This document shows, piece after piece, positions 1 through 9,819 of a stretch of DNA of 64,000 bases. Source of the stretch: Gammaproteobacteria bacterium. Lineage in GTDB: Bacteria; Pseudomonadota; Gammaproteobacteria; Xanthomonadales; Marinicellaceae. Location: NCBI GenBank assembly GCA_024280395.1, contig JAJRQG010000096.1:45428-109427 (forward strand). Reading direction: 5' to 3'. Position 1 is the stretch's first letter. Every line of letters starts with the position of its first letter. The position numbers and the translations under genes are program-made. The notes beneath the pieces were generated by a model, which was not told the DNA's origin, searched no databases, and saw nothing but the letters and a program-made list of their open reading frames with translations.

Positions 1-2078
1 GTGCTAATGCTATTGGGCAATTCTTCAAATACTTCTATCGCTGGACGATTTTCAGTGTCCAAAATCTCAAGCAATCTAGCAGCAGCATAAATACCATCAT
101 CAAATCCAAACCAACGCTCATTGAAGAAAAAATGACCACTCATTTCTCCAGCTAAAGCTGCTTTGGTTTCTTTTATCTTCGCTTTAATAAAGGAATGACC
201 TGTTTTCCAAATAATAGGCAAACCTCCATGTTTGACAATTTCTTTGGGTAAATGTCCGGTACACTTCACATCAAAGATAATACTGGCACCAGGTTGTCTG
301 GTTAAGACATCTTTAGCGAATAACATCAATAGCCTATCTGGATAAATGATTTGACCATCTTTAGTAACAACACCTAATCTGTCAGCATCTCCATCAAAGG
401 CAATACCAATATCGGCGTCAGTTTCTTTAACAGCAGCCATCAAATCTTGTAGGTTCTCAGGTACGCTTGGATCAGGATGATGATTGGGGAAACTGCCATC
501 TATTTCGCAATGCAGTCGAATCACTTCACAACCAATTTCTTCAAGAACCATAGGGCCGATATCTCCACCAATGCCATTGCCACAATCAACCACTACTTTT
601 AATTCATCCTCGAGTTGAATATCTGATGAAATATAATCGACGTAATCATCAACAATATCCATGGTTTGTTCAGTTCCTGATCCGGAATCGAGCTCTTCAT
701 GAATAATTGCTTTATATAAATTTTTAATTAATTTCCCTGCTAAAGTCTCTCCATTCAGCATGATTTTCAGGCCGTTGTAGTTAGGAGGGTTGTGACTTCC
801 TGTAAGCATTACACCTGAACCCGTACCTAAGTGGTGGGTAGCAAAATATAAAACGCCAGTTGGCACTGCGCCAATGTTAATGACATTACAACCACTGTTG
901 TTTAATCCTTCAACCAGAGCTTTTAATAATTTTTCTCCTGATAAGCGACCATCTCTGGCTACCACAATTTCATTTTTCCCTCGTTTTATGTTTTCTGTAC
1001 CAATGGCTTGTCCTATTAACCGAACCGCGTCGACGGTTAGTGATTCGTCAACGATACCGCGGATATCATATGCCCTAAAAATACTTTCATCTATACTATT
1101 TTCATCTGCCATATTGTTTTCAAGAATGTTTTTATCGCCTGTTTGTTGCTGTTCCAGTGATGGGTCACTGGTCTGGGATTTCGCTCCTGCTTCAATATGA
1201 ACATATGTGTTTTTGCTATCTTTTTCTTTTTGGAGTTTAACTTCTTTTGATTTCTTCAAGACAGATAGCATCACGGCTATAAACAATAGCATTGAAGAAA
1301 ACATGCCTACAAGGGCAGACAATGTGGTCATTCCTCTTAACAAATAAAAAGGCGGTTGGTAAGAGTACTCGACACTGAAATAGCTATCTGGAATATTTAC
1401 TTTATATTGCACAGCATTGTTACCAATGAGATAATTGCCCCAAGATTTCAGTTGAACCAAGCTAAATTTCCCCGCGTTCTGAGTAAGAATTATCCCTCCA
1501 TCTTGAATGTTAGATATATCTAAGCTCTTTAACACTTCATTGGTTGGTAAACTGATGATTAAAAATCTGTTCTTTTCATTGTCTAAAATATGAGTGTAGT
1601 TGATGTATTGATCTTTATGTCCGAATAAATGAATCTCAGGAACAGGGTTCTTGTTTAAATTTTGGGCACTTTTCAACATAAATAGAGTTGCAAAATTAAT
1701 ACCAGGAAATTCAGAGGGTTTAATTTCTTCTAGTGGACTTTCAGAAACCAGAACTCTTATCGCATTGGGAAGTTTTTGTTTGATCGAATTAATTAATTGG
1801 CTTGAATCATTTGGGTTGTAATCTAAAAGACTGGAGTTAATTGTTTCTTCAATTTTTTCATTCAAATCTGAAAAGTTTTTGTTGACTTGATCTCGAATTA
1901 TTGTTGTTTGTTCTTCTAAATTAGCTTTTACTCGATGTTCTTTAAACTCGTTAAATAAAGTAACGGTGAAAAGTATCATTAGAATAAAAGAAACAATCAA
2001 AGAAATTGTCCAAAGCACGATGATGCTTAGGTTGCTGGCCATGTATCCTTTTTGTAGGTTTTTATTGTATTTTGACAT
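1..2078 (-). CDS. algC: Phosphomannomutase/phosphoglucomutase, membrane-anchored AlgC type (3' end outside window)
   Basis: Interconverts mannose- or glucose-6-phosphate and the 1-phosphates for exopolysaccharide and LPS precursors. I translated 692 codons from ATG at 2078 to the left edge with no stop. A transmembrane helix lies at about residues 17-45, a periplasm-sized segment follows, and a second helix at about 244-272 leads into the mutase. The phosphoserine loop TGSHNPP is at residues 426-432 (Ser428 catalytic) and the metal-binding loop DGDADR is near residue 560. The last visible residues, FEELPNSIS, match the AlgC C-terminal domain. Long AlgC forms with an N-terminal membrane extension are known in pseudomonads. 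dut lies 46 bp upstream on the same strand, the usual dut-algC order. Identity is firm; the C-terminus is not seen. Confidence 0.93.
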   Translation of the reverse strand, partial: MSKYNKNLQKGYMASNLSIIVLWTISLIVSFILMILFTVTLFNEFKEHRVKANLEEQTTIIRDQVNKNFSDLNEKIEETINSSLLDYNPNDSSQLINSIKQKLPNAIRVLVSESPLEEIKPSEFPGINFATLFMLKSAQNLNKNPVPEIHLFGHKDQYINYTHILDNEKNRFLIISLPTNEVLKSLDISNIQDGGIILTQNAGKFSLVQLKSWGNYLIGNNAVQYKVNIPDSYFSVEYSYQPPFYLLRGMTTLSALVGMFSSMLLFIAVMLSVLKKSKEVKLQKEKDSKNTYVHIEAGAKSQTSDPSLEQQQTGDKNILENNMADENSIDESIFRAYDIRGIVDESLTVDAVRLIGQAIGTENIKRGKNEIVVARDGRLSGEKLLKALVEGLNNSGCNVINIGAVPTGVLYFATHHLGTGSGVMLTGSHNPPNYNGLKIMLNGETLAGKLIKNLYKAIIHEELDSGSGTEQTMDIVDDYVDYISSDIQLEDELKVVVDCGNGIGGDIGPMVLEEIGCEVIRLHCEIDGSFPNHHPDPSVPENLQDLMAAVKETDADIGIAFDGDADRLGVVTKDGQIIYPDRLLMLFAKDVLTRQPGASIIFDVKCTGHLPKEIVKHGGLPIIWKTGHSFIKAKIKETKAALAGEMSGHFFFNERWFGFDDGIYAAARLLEILDTENRPAIEVFEELPNSIS

Positions 2079-2124
2079 GTTAAATATCTCAGATATTTAG
2101 AGAGCTCTATGGTTCTCTTTATAA

Positions 2125-2580
2125 TTATTTAGTCCCAGAATGGCCAAAACCACCTTCCCCTCGACTTGTAATATTAAACTCTTTTACAACTTCCAATTCA
2201 ACTTGAATAACAGGAACGATGACAAGTTGTGCAATTCTGTCACCTATTTCAACTTTATAGTCTATTGCCGAACGGTTCCAACAAGAAACAAACAACTGAC
2301 CTTGATAGTCAGAATCTATTAGGCCCACTAGATTGCCTAAAACAAGTCCATGTTTGTGACCCAATCCTGATCTGGGTAATATCATCGCAGCCAAGTTTTT
2401 GTCTTTAATGTGCATTGATAGTCCAGTTGGGATTAATTCAGTTTGATTGGCTTTGACAACAAGAGGCTTTGACAAACAAGCACGTAAATCCATGCCTGCA
2501 GAACCTTGAGTTGCATAATGAGGAAGGCCGTAGTTCCCAACGAAATCCTCATCCAAAATTTTAAGTTCAATTTTCTTCAT
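2125..2580 (-). CDS. dut: dUTP diphosphatase
   Basis: Hydrolyses dUTP to dUMP and pyrophosphate, keeping uracil out of DNA and supplying dUMP for thymidylate synthesis. At 151 aa it has the normal length of the trimeric bacterial enzyme. The family motifs appear in order: GSAGMDLRA (motif I), [10 protein letters not shown] (II), GLIDSDYQG (III), GDRIAQLV (IV) and the C-terminal [12 protein letters not shown] (V), which closes over the active site. algC follows 46 bp downstream, so the two are probably co-transcribed. radC is divergent. In many gammaproteobacteria coaBC sits between radC and dut; it is absent here. Confidence 0.97.
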   Translation of the reverse strand: MKKIELKILDEDFVGNYGLPHYATQGSAGMDLRACLSKPLVVKANQTELIPTGLSMHIKDKNLAAMILPRSGLGHKHGLVLGNLVGLIDSDYQGQLFVSCWNRSAIDYKVEIGDRIAQLVIVPVIQVELEVVKEFNITSRGEGGFGHSGTK

Positions 2581-2706
2581 GTAATAATTCTATCTTATTG
2601 AACCATGATAAGCCACTTCTAAGGGTAAAATTCTTACAACAAGATAGGAAATTGTCCATTAGAATTAGGGATTGATTTTCTTACAATTGGGCTTTTGAGA
2701 AACAAC

Positions 2707-3381
2707 ATGACAATTAAAAACTGGCCAAAAACAGAGAGGCCCAGAGAACGACTATTGCAACATGGAGCAAAAATGCTTAGCAATTCAGAGCTTTTGGCCA
2801 TTTTTTTACGTACAGGTATCCAGGGCAAATCAGCTATTGACTTGGCCAGAGAGCTATTAATGAGTTTTGGAGGACTGGATAAAATTCTTGAGTCTGATTT
2901 CGAATCTTTCACCCGCATAAAAGGCTTAGGAAGTGCCAAGTTTTGCCAGTTACAAGCCACTTTGGAATTGGTGCGCAGGCATTATGATTGCAAGGTTTCT
3001 GAGTCGAGTAGCTTTACCAATCAAGATTTGGCCAGAAACTATTTATTAAATCACTTTTCATTTTCTGAGAATGAAGTGTTTGCTTGTTTATTGCTAGATA
3101 ACAATCACAAGTTAATTAAATTCGAAAAATTATTCACTGGTACAATCAACCACTCTCAGGTATACCCAAGAGTGGTTGCTCAAACTTGTCTTAAAAATAA
3201 TGCAGCTGCAATTATTTTTGCTCACAACCACCCTTCTGGTTGTTTGAATGTTAGTGAGTCAGATAAATTAATCACTAGAAAGCTCATTCAAGTGTTAGAA
3301 ATGATAGATGTAAGAGTTTTGGATCACTTTATTGTGGGTAAAAACGAAGTGTTTTCTATGGCTCAAAATGGATTTATGTAA
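2707..3381 (+). CDS. radC: RadC family JAB1/MPN-domain protein
   Basis: RadC proteins carry a UPF0758/JAB metalloprotease-like fold; a role in DNA repair is historical and unproven. The 224-aa product starts MTIKNWPKTERPRERLL, which matches the family N-terminus. An in-frame ATG at 2695 would add only four unconserved residues. A helix-hairpin-helix segment, IKGLGSAKF, is at residues 71-79. The JAMM zinc motif is intact: HNHPSG at 173-178 followed by an SESD aspartate about ten residues later. The gene is divergent from dut with about 125 bp between, too little for coaBC. Confidence 0.95.
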   Translation: MTIKNWPKTERPRERLLQHGAKMLSNSELLAIFLRTGIQGKSAIDLARELLMSFGGLDKILESDFESFTRIKGLGSAKFCQLQATLELVRRHYDCKVSESSSFTNQDLARNYLLNHFSFSENEVFACLLLDNNHKLIKFEKLFTGTINHSQVYPRVVAQTCLKNNAAAIIFAHNHPSGCLNVSESDKLITRKLIQVLEMIDVRVLDHFIVGKNEVFSMAQNGFM

Positions 3382-3479
3382 AATTCAGACTTATATTTAT
3401 TTTTATGCTGTATTTTAACCTTAGAGTATATTACACTAATTTATTAGGGAAATTTTAGAGATAAAGTAAAAAATATTTC

Positions 3480-4013
3480 ATGAGTAACGAAGACAAAGCA
3501 GCAATATTGGTTGGAAAAGGCAAATTTAAAAGAGCCATTAAACTAATGTCAAAGGCTATAAATGCGGATCCAGAAAATCATCAGCTTTATCGTCTGCGTT
3601 TTGAATATGGCCAATATATTCCTTTTGACGACTTATATCACCAAGCGGCAGAGGATTTTTTTCGTGTATTGTTAAACAAAGACACTTCTGGCAATATCAT
3701 TCATGATCATTATTCAGTATATCTAAGCACAACGCAGGGTAGAATAGGTTTAACTGATGATTTGTTGTTAGAGTTAGCGGCCATATTCGCTGGTTATAGT
3801 TTTGAAAACGATTCGGTATATATAATCAATCGCGTAATAAGAAAGTCAATAAAATCGGAAAAATTAATCGATGCCATTATTTCATTGGTGAATTACTATA
3901 TAGATAAAGGACAAAAACAAAAAGCTACGCAATATGTGCAATACATGATTGATTTTTTCCCTAAAAATCCCATGACAAAGTACATAGTTAGAGTATACAA
4001 ACAAGCAGAATAG
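3480..4013 (+). CDS. Small TPR-like protein, unknown function
   Basis: A 177-aa soluble protein without signal peptide. The N-terminal helices (KGKFKRAIKLMSKAINADPE) look like one tetratricopeptide repeat. The C-terminal helices (residues about 120-175, with KGQKQKATQYVQYMIDFFPKNP) look like another. No catalytic motif is visible. It lies about 98 bp after radC on the same strand, with an AT-rich spacer and no clear terminator, and is convergent with dxs. A helical scaffold or partner-binding role is likely, but I cannot name a family. Confidence 0.7.
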   Translation: MSNEDKAAILVGKGKFKRAIKLMSKAINADPENHQLYRLRFEYGQYIPFDDLYHQAAEDFFRVLLNKDTSGNIIHDHYSVYLSTTQGRIGLTDDLLLELAAIFAGYSFENDSVYIINRVIRKSIKSEKLIDAIISLVNYYIDKGQKQKATQYVQYMIDFFPKNPMTKYIVRVYKQAE

Positions 4014-4144
4014 TTAATACTCTATCACGATAAAATATATTTTTATGGCACAATGTCTTGATATACCTAGCTGATACATAAGCACCACATTCCAACAACT
4101 TGTATTCTAATATGCGCTTTTTTATTGGAATTAATTTATTACAA

Positions 4145-6052
4145 TTAGGTTTTTTTCAATATGGGAACCACTTGACCAGCAGATTGGTTGGGTTTGATTT
4201 TTAAAAAACGCTTAACTTGGTTCAATATTCCTTTGCTATCAATTCCTGCTTCGGCTAATAAATCCTCTCTACTTCCATGCTCTTGGTAGCAGTCAGGTAA
4301 CCCTAAATTTAACACCTTTATATTTGATTGAATATGGTTCAAATATTCGTTAACACCACTGCCAGCTCCGCCTTTAACAACATTATCCTCAATTGTAACT
4401 ATGAGTTGATGGTTATATTGTATTTTCTTAATTATGTCTTCATCTAGAGGTTTAACAAATCGCATATTGATCACTGTAGCATCCAGTGTTTCAGCTGCAA
4501 TTTTTGCATCCTCAAGTGGAGAGCCAAAGGCCAAAATAGCAATTTTAGAACCTTTTCTGACGATTTCTGCTTTGCCAATTTGGATTGTTTTCATTTGTGG
4601 TTGTATCGCAACTCCAGCTCCAGTACCTCGTGGATATCTAACTGCGGCAGGCGTTCCTAACGTATACCCTGTATACAACATTTGACGACATTCATTTTCA
4701 TTTGAAGGCGCCATCACTGTCATATTGGGAACACAACGTAAAAAGCTTAGATCCATATTGCCCGCATGAGTAGCGCCATCAGGTCCAACCACACCCCCGC
4801 GATCAATGGCAAATAGTACGCCTAGATTTTGAATCGCGACATCATGAATTAACTGATCATAAGCGCGTTGTAAAAAACTAGAATAAATCGCCACAACCGG
4901 TTTAACACCCTCGCAAGCCATACCAGCTGCTAAAGTGACAGCATGTTGTTCTGCAATTCCTACATCATAGTATCTTTTGGGGAATAATTTGGAAAATTCC
5001 ACCAGTCCAGAACCTTCGCGCATGGCAGGTGTGATACCGACCAATTTATTGTCATCGCGAGCCATATCGCATAACCACTGGCCAAATACTTGGGTATATG
5101 TAGGTAAGCTGGGCTTCTTGCTAGAAACTACTCCAACTTTGGGATCAAACGGAGATACAGCATGGTATTTAATCGGGTCTGCTTCGGCAGGTTTATAGCC
5201 CTTGCCTTTTTTGGTAATAATGTGTAGAAACTTAGGACCTTTGGTTTCCTTAATGGTTTGTAAAGTGCGCACCAACTGATTGATATCATGGCCATCGATA
5301 GGGCCAAAATAAAGAAAGCCCAATTCTTCAAACAAGGTCGAAGGAATCAACATTCCCTTGGTATGCTCTTCCCATCGCGACATAAATTTCCACAACCAAG
5401 AATCACGTTTCATGATGCGTTTAGATTTTTCACGCATCTTATTGTAAAAGCGACCACTCACAATTTTAATTAGCATTCTTGCAAATGCACCGACATTCGG
5501 AGAGATAGACATTTCATTTTCATTCAGCACAACCAACATATCGGGCTCAATTTCGCCACCATGGTTCAATGCTTCAAATGCCATACCTGCTGTCATTGCA
5601 CCGTCACCAATCACCGCAATGGATTTACGCTCGACACCCAGTTGTTTAGATGCCAGCGCCATTCCAAGAGCTGCACCAATAGAAGTAGAAGAATGCCCTA
5701 CGCCAAAAGTATCATACTCTGACTCACAGCGTTTGGGAAAAGGAGTTAAACCCTCTTTTTTCTTAATAGTTTCAATTTGATTTTTACGGCCTGTTAATAT
5801 TTTATGTGGGTATGCTTGATGACCCACATCCCACACAATCCGATCGTGTGGTGTGTTGTACACATAATGCAGAGCAACAGTTAACTCAACCGTACCTAAG
5901 CCAGAACCAAAATGCCCTCCTGAATTTGATACAGATTGAATTAAAAATTCACGCAATTCATTGGCTACTTGTGGTAATTGCGACTCATTCAAACGGCGCA
6001 AGTCTTTGGGTAGTTGAATGGATTTTAATAAATTGGGCTGTTTTTCCGTCAT
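4145..6052 (-). CDS. dxs: 1-deoxy-D-xylulose-5-phosphate synthase
   Basis: Condenses pyruvate and glyceraldehyde-3-phosphate in the first step of the MEP isoprenoid pathway; thiamine diphosphate and Mg2+ dependent. The 635-aa length is typical. Visible marks are the N-terminal [10 protein letters not shown] segment, the TPP motif [18 protein letters not shown] ending in [13 protein letters not shown], the transketolase-type middle domain with [15 protein letters not shown], and [12 protein letters not shown]. No ispA or xseB lies beside it, unlike in E. coli. The ATG at 6052 is well placed for the conserved N-terminus. Confidence 0.98.
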   Translation of the reverse strand: MTEKQPNLLKSIQLPKDLRRLNESQLPQVANELREFLIQSVSNSGGHFGSGLGTVELTVALHYVYNTPHDRIVWDVGHQAYPHKILTGRKNQIETIKKKEGLTPFPKRCESEYDTFGVGHSSTSIGAALGMALASKQLGVERKSIAVIGDGAMTAGMAFEALNHGGEIEPDMLVVLNENEMSISPNVGAFARMLIKIVSGRFYNKMREKSKRIMKRDSWLWKFMSRWEEHTKGMLIPSTLFEELGFLYFGPIDGHDINQLVRTLQTIKETKGPKFLHIITKKGKGYKPAEADPIKYHAVSPFDPKVGVVSSKKPSLPTYTQVFGQWLCDMARDDNKLVGITPAMREGSGLVEFSKLFPKRYYDVGIAEQHAVTLAAGMACEGVKPVVAIYSSFLQRAYDQLIHDVAIQNLGVLFAIDRGGVVGPDGATHAGNMDLSFLRCVPNMTVMAPSNENECRQMLYTGYTLGTPAAVRYPRGTGAGVAIQPQMKTIQIGKAEIVRKGSKIAILAFGSPLEDAKIAAETLDATVINMRFVKPLDEDIIKKIQYNHQLIVTIEDNVVKGGAGSGVNEYLNHIQSNIKVLNLGLPDCYQEHGSREDLLAEAGIDSKGILNQVKRFLKIKPNQSAGQVVPILKKT

Positions 6053-6258
6053 GACAAACTATAGTAGTTAAGGTCGATATTATCTCTTAAATGAAGTTTT
6101 AGGTCAAAGAATCAATGAAATTATTCAAACCTGTTGTTTAAGATTTGAATTCTAGTTTCACTGGGAATCATTACATTTACCTAATTGCAGGCTGTTTATG
6201 AAAGAAACTAAATTAAAATATCTCTGTTATTTTCATAAGGCTTTGTTAGAATATTCAT

Positions 6259-6798
6259 ATGCACATTAACAACTTCACACAATTACTAAATTCCAACCAA
6301 AAAAATCTTTCTCCTGAACAAGAGTCAGACATGAACGATATTTATCAGAAATTGAAGAGTATTGCTAAATCTCAAAAATTTAAAATAAAAACCAACGGAC
6401 TCAATACTACAGCTTTGGTTAATGAAGCTTGGTTAAAGACAAAAGGAAATAATAAATTATTTAATGATCGCAACCATTTCTTTGCGTATTGTTCAATTGC
6501 TATGCGGCATATATTAATTAATCAATCTCGAAAAAATAAATTAATCACTTATATCGAAGACAATCAAGATATTCTTCAACAAGATATTTATCAACAATCT
6601 GATTATTTATTAGATTTAGAACGTCAATTAAAAAAATTAAAGCTATTTTCACCACGACTTGAGCAAATTTTCACCTATCGATTTTATGGTGAGATGGAAT
6701 TCAATGACATAGCTGAGCTCTTCCAAATTAGTGAGCGGACCATTATAAGGGACTGGAAAAAAGCCAGAACAATGCTTAGCATAGCCATGAAAAGATAA
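6259..6798 (+). CDS. ECF-family RNA polymerase sigma factor (TIGR02999/Sigma70_ECF-like)
   Basis: A 179-aa alternative sigma factor. The region-2-like segment contains NGLNTTALVNEAWLK and HFFAYCSIAMRHILINQSRK, a signature of the PF07638/TIGR02999 branch. Region 4 is at about 120-179, with the helix-turn-helix DIAELFQISERTIIRDWKKAR. Members of this branch often sit next to Ser/Thr kinase-TPR genes. No such partner or anti-sigma factor is adjacent here, so it is an orphan within the window. Target promoters are unknown. Confidence 0.88.
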   Translation: MHINNFTQLLNSNQKNLSPEQESDMNDIYQKLKSIAKSQKFKIKTNGLNTTALVNEAWLKTKGNNKLFNDRNHFFAYCSIAMRHILINQSRKNKLITYIEDNQDILQQDIYQQSDYLLDLERQLKKLKLFSPRLEQIFTYRFYGEMEFNDIAELFQISERTIIRDWKKARTMLSIAMKR

Positions 6799-7185
6799 CT
6801 ATATTTATAAAATTAATTAAGAAGATAGTCTCAGTGTTAAAGATTTTTAAAGAAAACATGGCCATAATACAACTTAAATAGCCGAATCAGTTTCATAATA
6901 TATTCGAAACTTTAATTTCCTTGATTTTTGTATTAGCGATTAGATTAAAATAATCAGTGTGATAAGGCAGTATAATATTTTCAAAGTATCAAGACTTAGG
7001 TATGTAATTGCTTGATGGAGGAATGAGGCTAGTTAATTACATGATAAGGTCGGCATCGAGACATGTTTTTTGAAAAAATTTCAAAACCAGCTATTTCATC
7101 AATTTGTAACAGTTTACCAAGACTATTGGCAAGAAAAATCGGATAATCACAAGTTGAGTGTGTATATGACAGTGGGTGTTGTTTA
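6799..7185. other. Intergenic stretch, no gene seen
   Basis: About 390 bp of AT-rich sequence between the sigma factor and the OsmC-YcaO gene. I see no convincing coding frame, RNA gene or inverted repeat. It probably contains the promoter of the downstream gene. Confidence 0.5.
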
Positions 7186-9369
7186 ATGGAAATCAAAGTA
7201 AATTTTCTTGAAAATCTCAGGCTTGAAGCCAAGTTTGACGATTTTACGGTGGTGACGGATCAGCCAATTAGATATAAGGGAGATGGCTCTGCGCCGGGTC
7301 CATTTGATTATTTTTTGGCGTCTTCGGCTTTGTGTGCGGCGTATTTTGTACGGGTGTATTGCCTGTCTCGCAAGATACCAACAGAAAATATTCGCTTATC
7401 ACAAAACAATATTGTTGACCCAGAAAACCGCTATAACCAAATTTTTCAAATCCAAGTGGAATTACCTGAGAGCATTTCTGATAAAGATAGGCAAGGCATT
7501 TTGAGATCCATTGATCGTTGCACAGTTAAAAAAGTAGTACAAACGGGTCCAAAATTTAAAATCGAATCCGTTGACAATTTAGATGAAGATGCACAAGCCT
7601 TACTTATGGGTCAATCAAATGGTAATTCTAATACTTTTATTTTGGGCAAAGATTTACCTTTGGAAAAGACCATCGTCAATATGACGGAAATTCTGGCTAA
7701 TTTGGGCGTGAAAATTGAGATTGCTTCGTGGCGAAATATCGTTCCCAATGTTTGGTCTTTGCATATTCGTGATGCGGCATCGCCGATGTGTTTTACCAAT
7801 GGAAAGGGCAGCAGCAAAGAGAGTGCTTTGTGTTCGGCCTTAGGTGAATTTATCGAGCGTCTTAATTGCAATTTCTTCTACAATGACCAATATTTTGGAC
7901 AAGAGATTGCCAACAGTGAGTTTGTTCATTATCCCAATGAGAAGTGGTTTAAATTAGAAGCAGACGATGCCTTGCCTGCTGTACTATTGGATGACTATTG
8001 TTTGAAAATATACAATCCAGATGGCGAATTACGCGGTTCTCATTTAATTGATACCAATTCCGGAAACAAAGAGCGTGGCATTTGCTCGATTCCTTATGTA
8101 CGCCAATCTGATGGAAAAACGGTTTATTTTCCTTCAAATTTGATTGAAAATTTATTTCTTAGCAATGGCATGAGTGCGGGCAATAATTTAGCTGAGGCAC
8201 AAGTTCAGTGTTTATCAGAAATTTTTGAACGGGCAGTTAAAAAACAGATCATTGAAGAAGAAATTGCTTTACCTGATGTGCCGCAACACGTTTTAGAGAA
8301 GTATCCAACAATATTGGCAGGCATAGACGCTCTAGAAAAGCAAGGTTTTCCTGTGGTGATAAAAGATGCATCATTGAGTGGTCAGTTTCCTGTGATGTGT
8401 GTCACTCTGATGAACCCAAAAACTGGTGGAGTCTTTGCTTCATTTGGTGCGCACCCCAGTTTTAAAGTGGCGTTAGAACGCAGTTTAACCGAGTTATTGC
8501 AAGGCCGCAGTTTTGAAGGGTTGAATGATGTGCCAAAGCCAACATTCAATAGCATGGCTGTAACTGAACCTGAAAATTTCGTTGAGCATTTTATTGATTC
8601 AACAGGTATAATTTCCTGGCGTTTCTTTAGCGCAAAGCATGATTATGAATTCTGTGATTGGGATTTCTCTGGCAGCAATCAACAAGAAAGTGATGGCTTA
8701 TTTGCTATTCTAAAAAAAATGGGAAAAGAGGTTTACATAGCAGAATTCAATGAATTGGGTGCATCGGCTTGCCGAATATTGGTGCCTGATTATTCAGAAG
8801 TATATTTGGTAGAAGATTTAATCTGGAATAATACCAATATGGCTTTGGATTATCGTGAAGATATTTTGAATGTTCACAGTTTGAGTAATGTTGCTTTGTT
8901 AAATTTGTTAGAACGCTTAGAAGACAGTCAACTTGATAACTACATGGACATTGCGACATTAATTGGCATTGTATTTGATGAAAATACGGTTTGGGGACAA
9001 TTGACTATTCTTGAGTTGAAAACATTAATCTGCCTTGCCCTACAAAGCCATGAAGAAGCCATGGATTTGGTTGAAGAGTTTTTGCAGTACAATGACAACA
9101 CGGTTGAACGTGGGTTATTTTATCAAGCAGTGCATGCAGTACTCGTGATCACCTTGGATGAAGATCTACAACTTGATGATTATATCGCCAATTTTAATCG
9201 CATGTTTGGTAAAGATACCATAAACAATGTGGTGGGTTCTGTGGCTGGTGAAATAAGATTCTTTGGCTTATTTAGAACCAGCATGAATCTTGAAGGTTTA
9301 GATAAACATTTGAGATTGATAGAAAGTTATAAAAAACTGCACCATGTCCGAAAAAGTACCCTTTCATAA
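7186..9369 (+). CDS. OsmC domain-YcaO domain fusion protein
   Basis: A 727-aa fusion. Residues 1-135 form an OsmC-like domain; Cys50 (SSALCAAYF) and Cys112 (DRCTVKK) lie where OsmC peroxidases keep their two redox cysteines. From about residue 145 the protein aligns with E. coli YcaO: IASWRNIVPNVWSLHIRD, CFTNGKGSSKESALCSALGEF, and the C-terminal TPR-like helices. YcaO proteins use ATP to activate amide backbones; E. coli YcaO has been linked to RimO-dependent methylthiolation of ribosomal protein S12. The fused form is known in marine gammaproteobacteria. Its physiological substrate is unknown. No RiPP precursor is evident nearby. Confidence 0.9.
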   Translation: MEIKVNFLENLRLEAKFDDFTVVTDQPIRYKGDGSAPGPFDYFLASSALCAAYFVRVYCLSRKIPTENIRLSQNNIVDPENRYNQIFQIQVELPESISDKDRQGILRSIDRCTVKKVVQTGPKFKIESVDNLDEDAQALLMGQSNGNSNTFILGKDLPLEKTIVNMTEILANLGVKIEIASWRNIVPNVWSLHIRDAASPMCFTNGKGSSKESALCSALGEFIERLNCNFFYNDQYFGQEIANSEFVHYPNEKWFKLEADDALPAVLLDDYCLKIYNPDGELRGSHLIDTNSGNKERGICSIPYVRQSDGKTVYFPSNLIENLFLSNGMSAGNNLAEAQVQCLSEIFERAVKKQIIEEEIALPDVPQHVLEKYPTILAGIDALEKQGFPVVIKDASLSGQFPVMCVTLMNPKTGGVFASFGAHPSFKVALERSLTELLQGRSFEGLNDVPKPTFNSMAVTEPENFVEHFIDSTGIISWRFFSAKHDYEFCDWDFSGSNQQESDGLFAILKKMGKEVYIAEFNELGASACRILVPDYSEVYLVEDLIWNNTNMALDYREDILNVHSLSNVALLNLLERLEDSQLDNYMDIATLIGIVFDENTVWGQLTILELKTLICLALQSHEEAMDLVEEFLQYNDNTVERGLFYQAVHAVLVITLDEDLQLDDYIANFNRMFGKDTINNVVGSVAGEIRFFGLFRTSMNLEGLDKHLRLIESYKKLHHVRKSTLS

Positions 9370-9426
9370 GAAGTTATGAGTGACAATAGAATAAATCAAG
9401 GTTAATTAAACCTGAGTGAGGATTAG

Positions 9427-9807
9427 TTGAAAGAATGTACCCAATGTGGAAAATGTTGTATCAATTATAGTGATGGTGGTTTGACTGCTTCACAAGATGA
9501 TTTGGATTTTTGGGAAGCCCATCGTCCGCATATTTATCAATATGTCAACAAGGATGAGTTGTGGTTTGATCCAAAAACAAGTAAGCGATTAAAGCTTTGT
9601 CCTTTTTTGAAAAAAACTGAACATAACTTATATGCTTGTGATATCTACCATGATCGACCTGAAGATTGTCGATTTTACCCTGTGACTATTGAACAAATGA
9701 TTAAAGATGAATGTGAAATGTTAGAGCCACGAGACTTAAAAAATAGCAAACAAGCTCAAATTAAACTAGACATATTGATGGAAGACAGCAGGCCGCCTTG
9801 TGTATAA
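9427..9807 (+). CDS. YkgJ-family cysteine-cluster (Zn/Fe-chelating) protein
   Basis: A 126-aa protein with the CxxCGxCC signature of the YkgJ/UPF0153 family (CTQCGKCC at residues 4-11), then CPFLKK, CDIYHDRPEDCRFYP and a final Cys near the C-terminus. These cysteines are thought to bind zinc or an iron-sulfur cluster. The start is TTG at 9427, because the conserved CTQCGKCC begins three residues later and no ATG is available. A GAGTGAGGA ribosome-binding stretch lies just upstream. It sits between the OsmC-YcaO gene and an AlkX-like gene in the same orientation. Confidence 0.88.
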   Translation: MKECTQCGKCCINYSDGGLTASQDDLDFWEAHRPHIYQYVNKDELWFDPKTSKRLKLCPFLKKTEHNLYACDIYHDRPEDCRFYPVTIEQMIKDECEMLEPRDLKNSKQAQIKLDILMEDSRPPCV

Positions 9808-9819
9808 GATGGATTGTCT

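Noticed and set aside
7060..7145. A 27-codon frame (MFFEKISKPAISS...) before the OsmC-YcaO gene
   Set aside because: Too short and without convincing ribosome-binding site or homology; could be chance.
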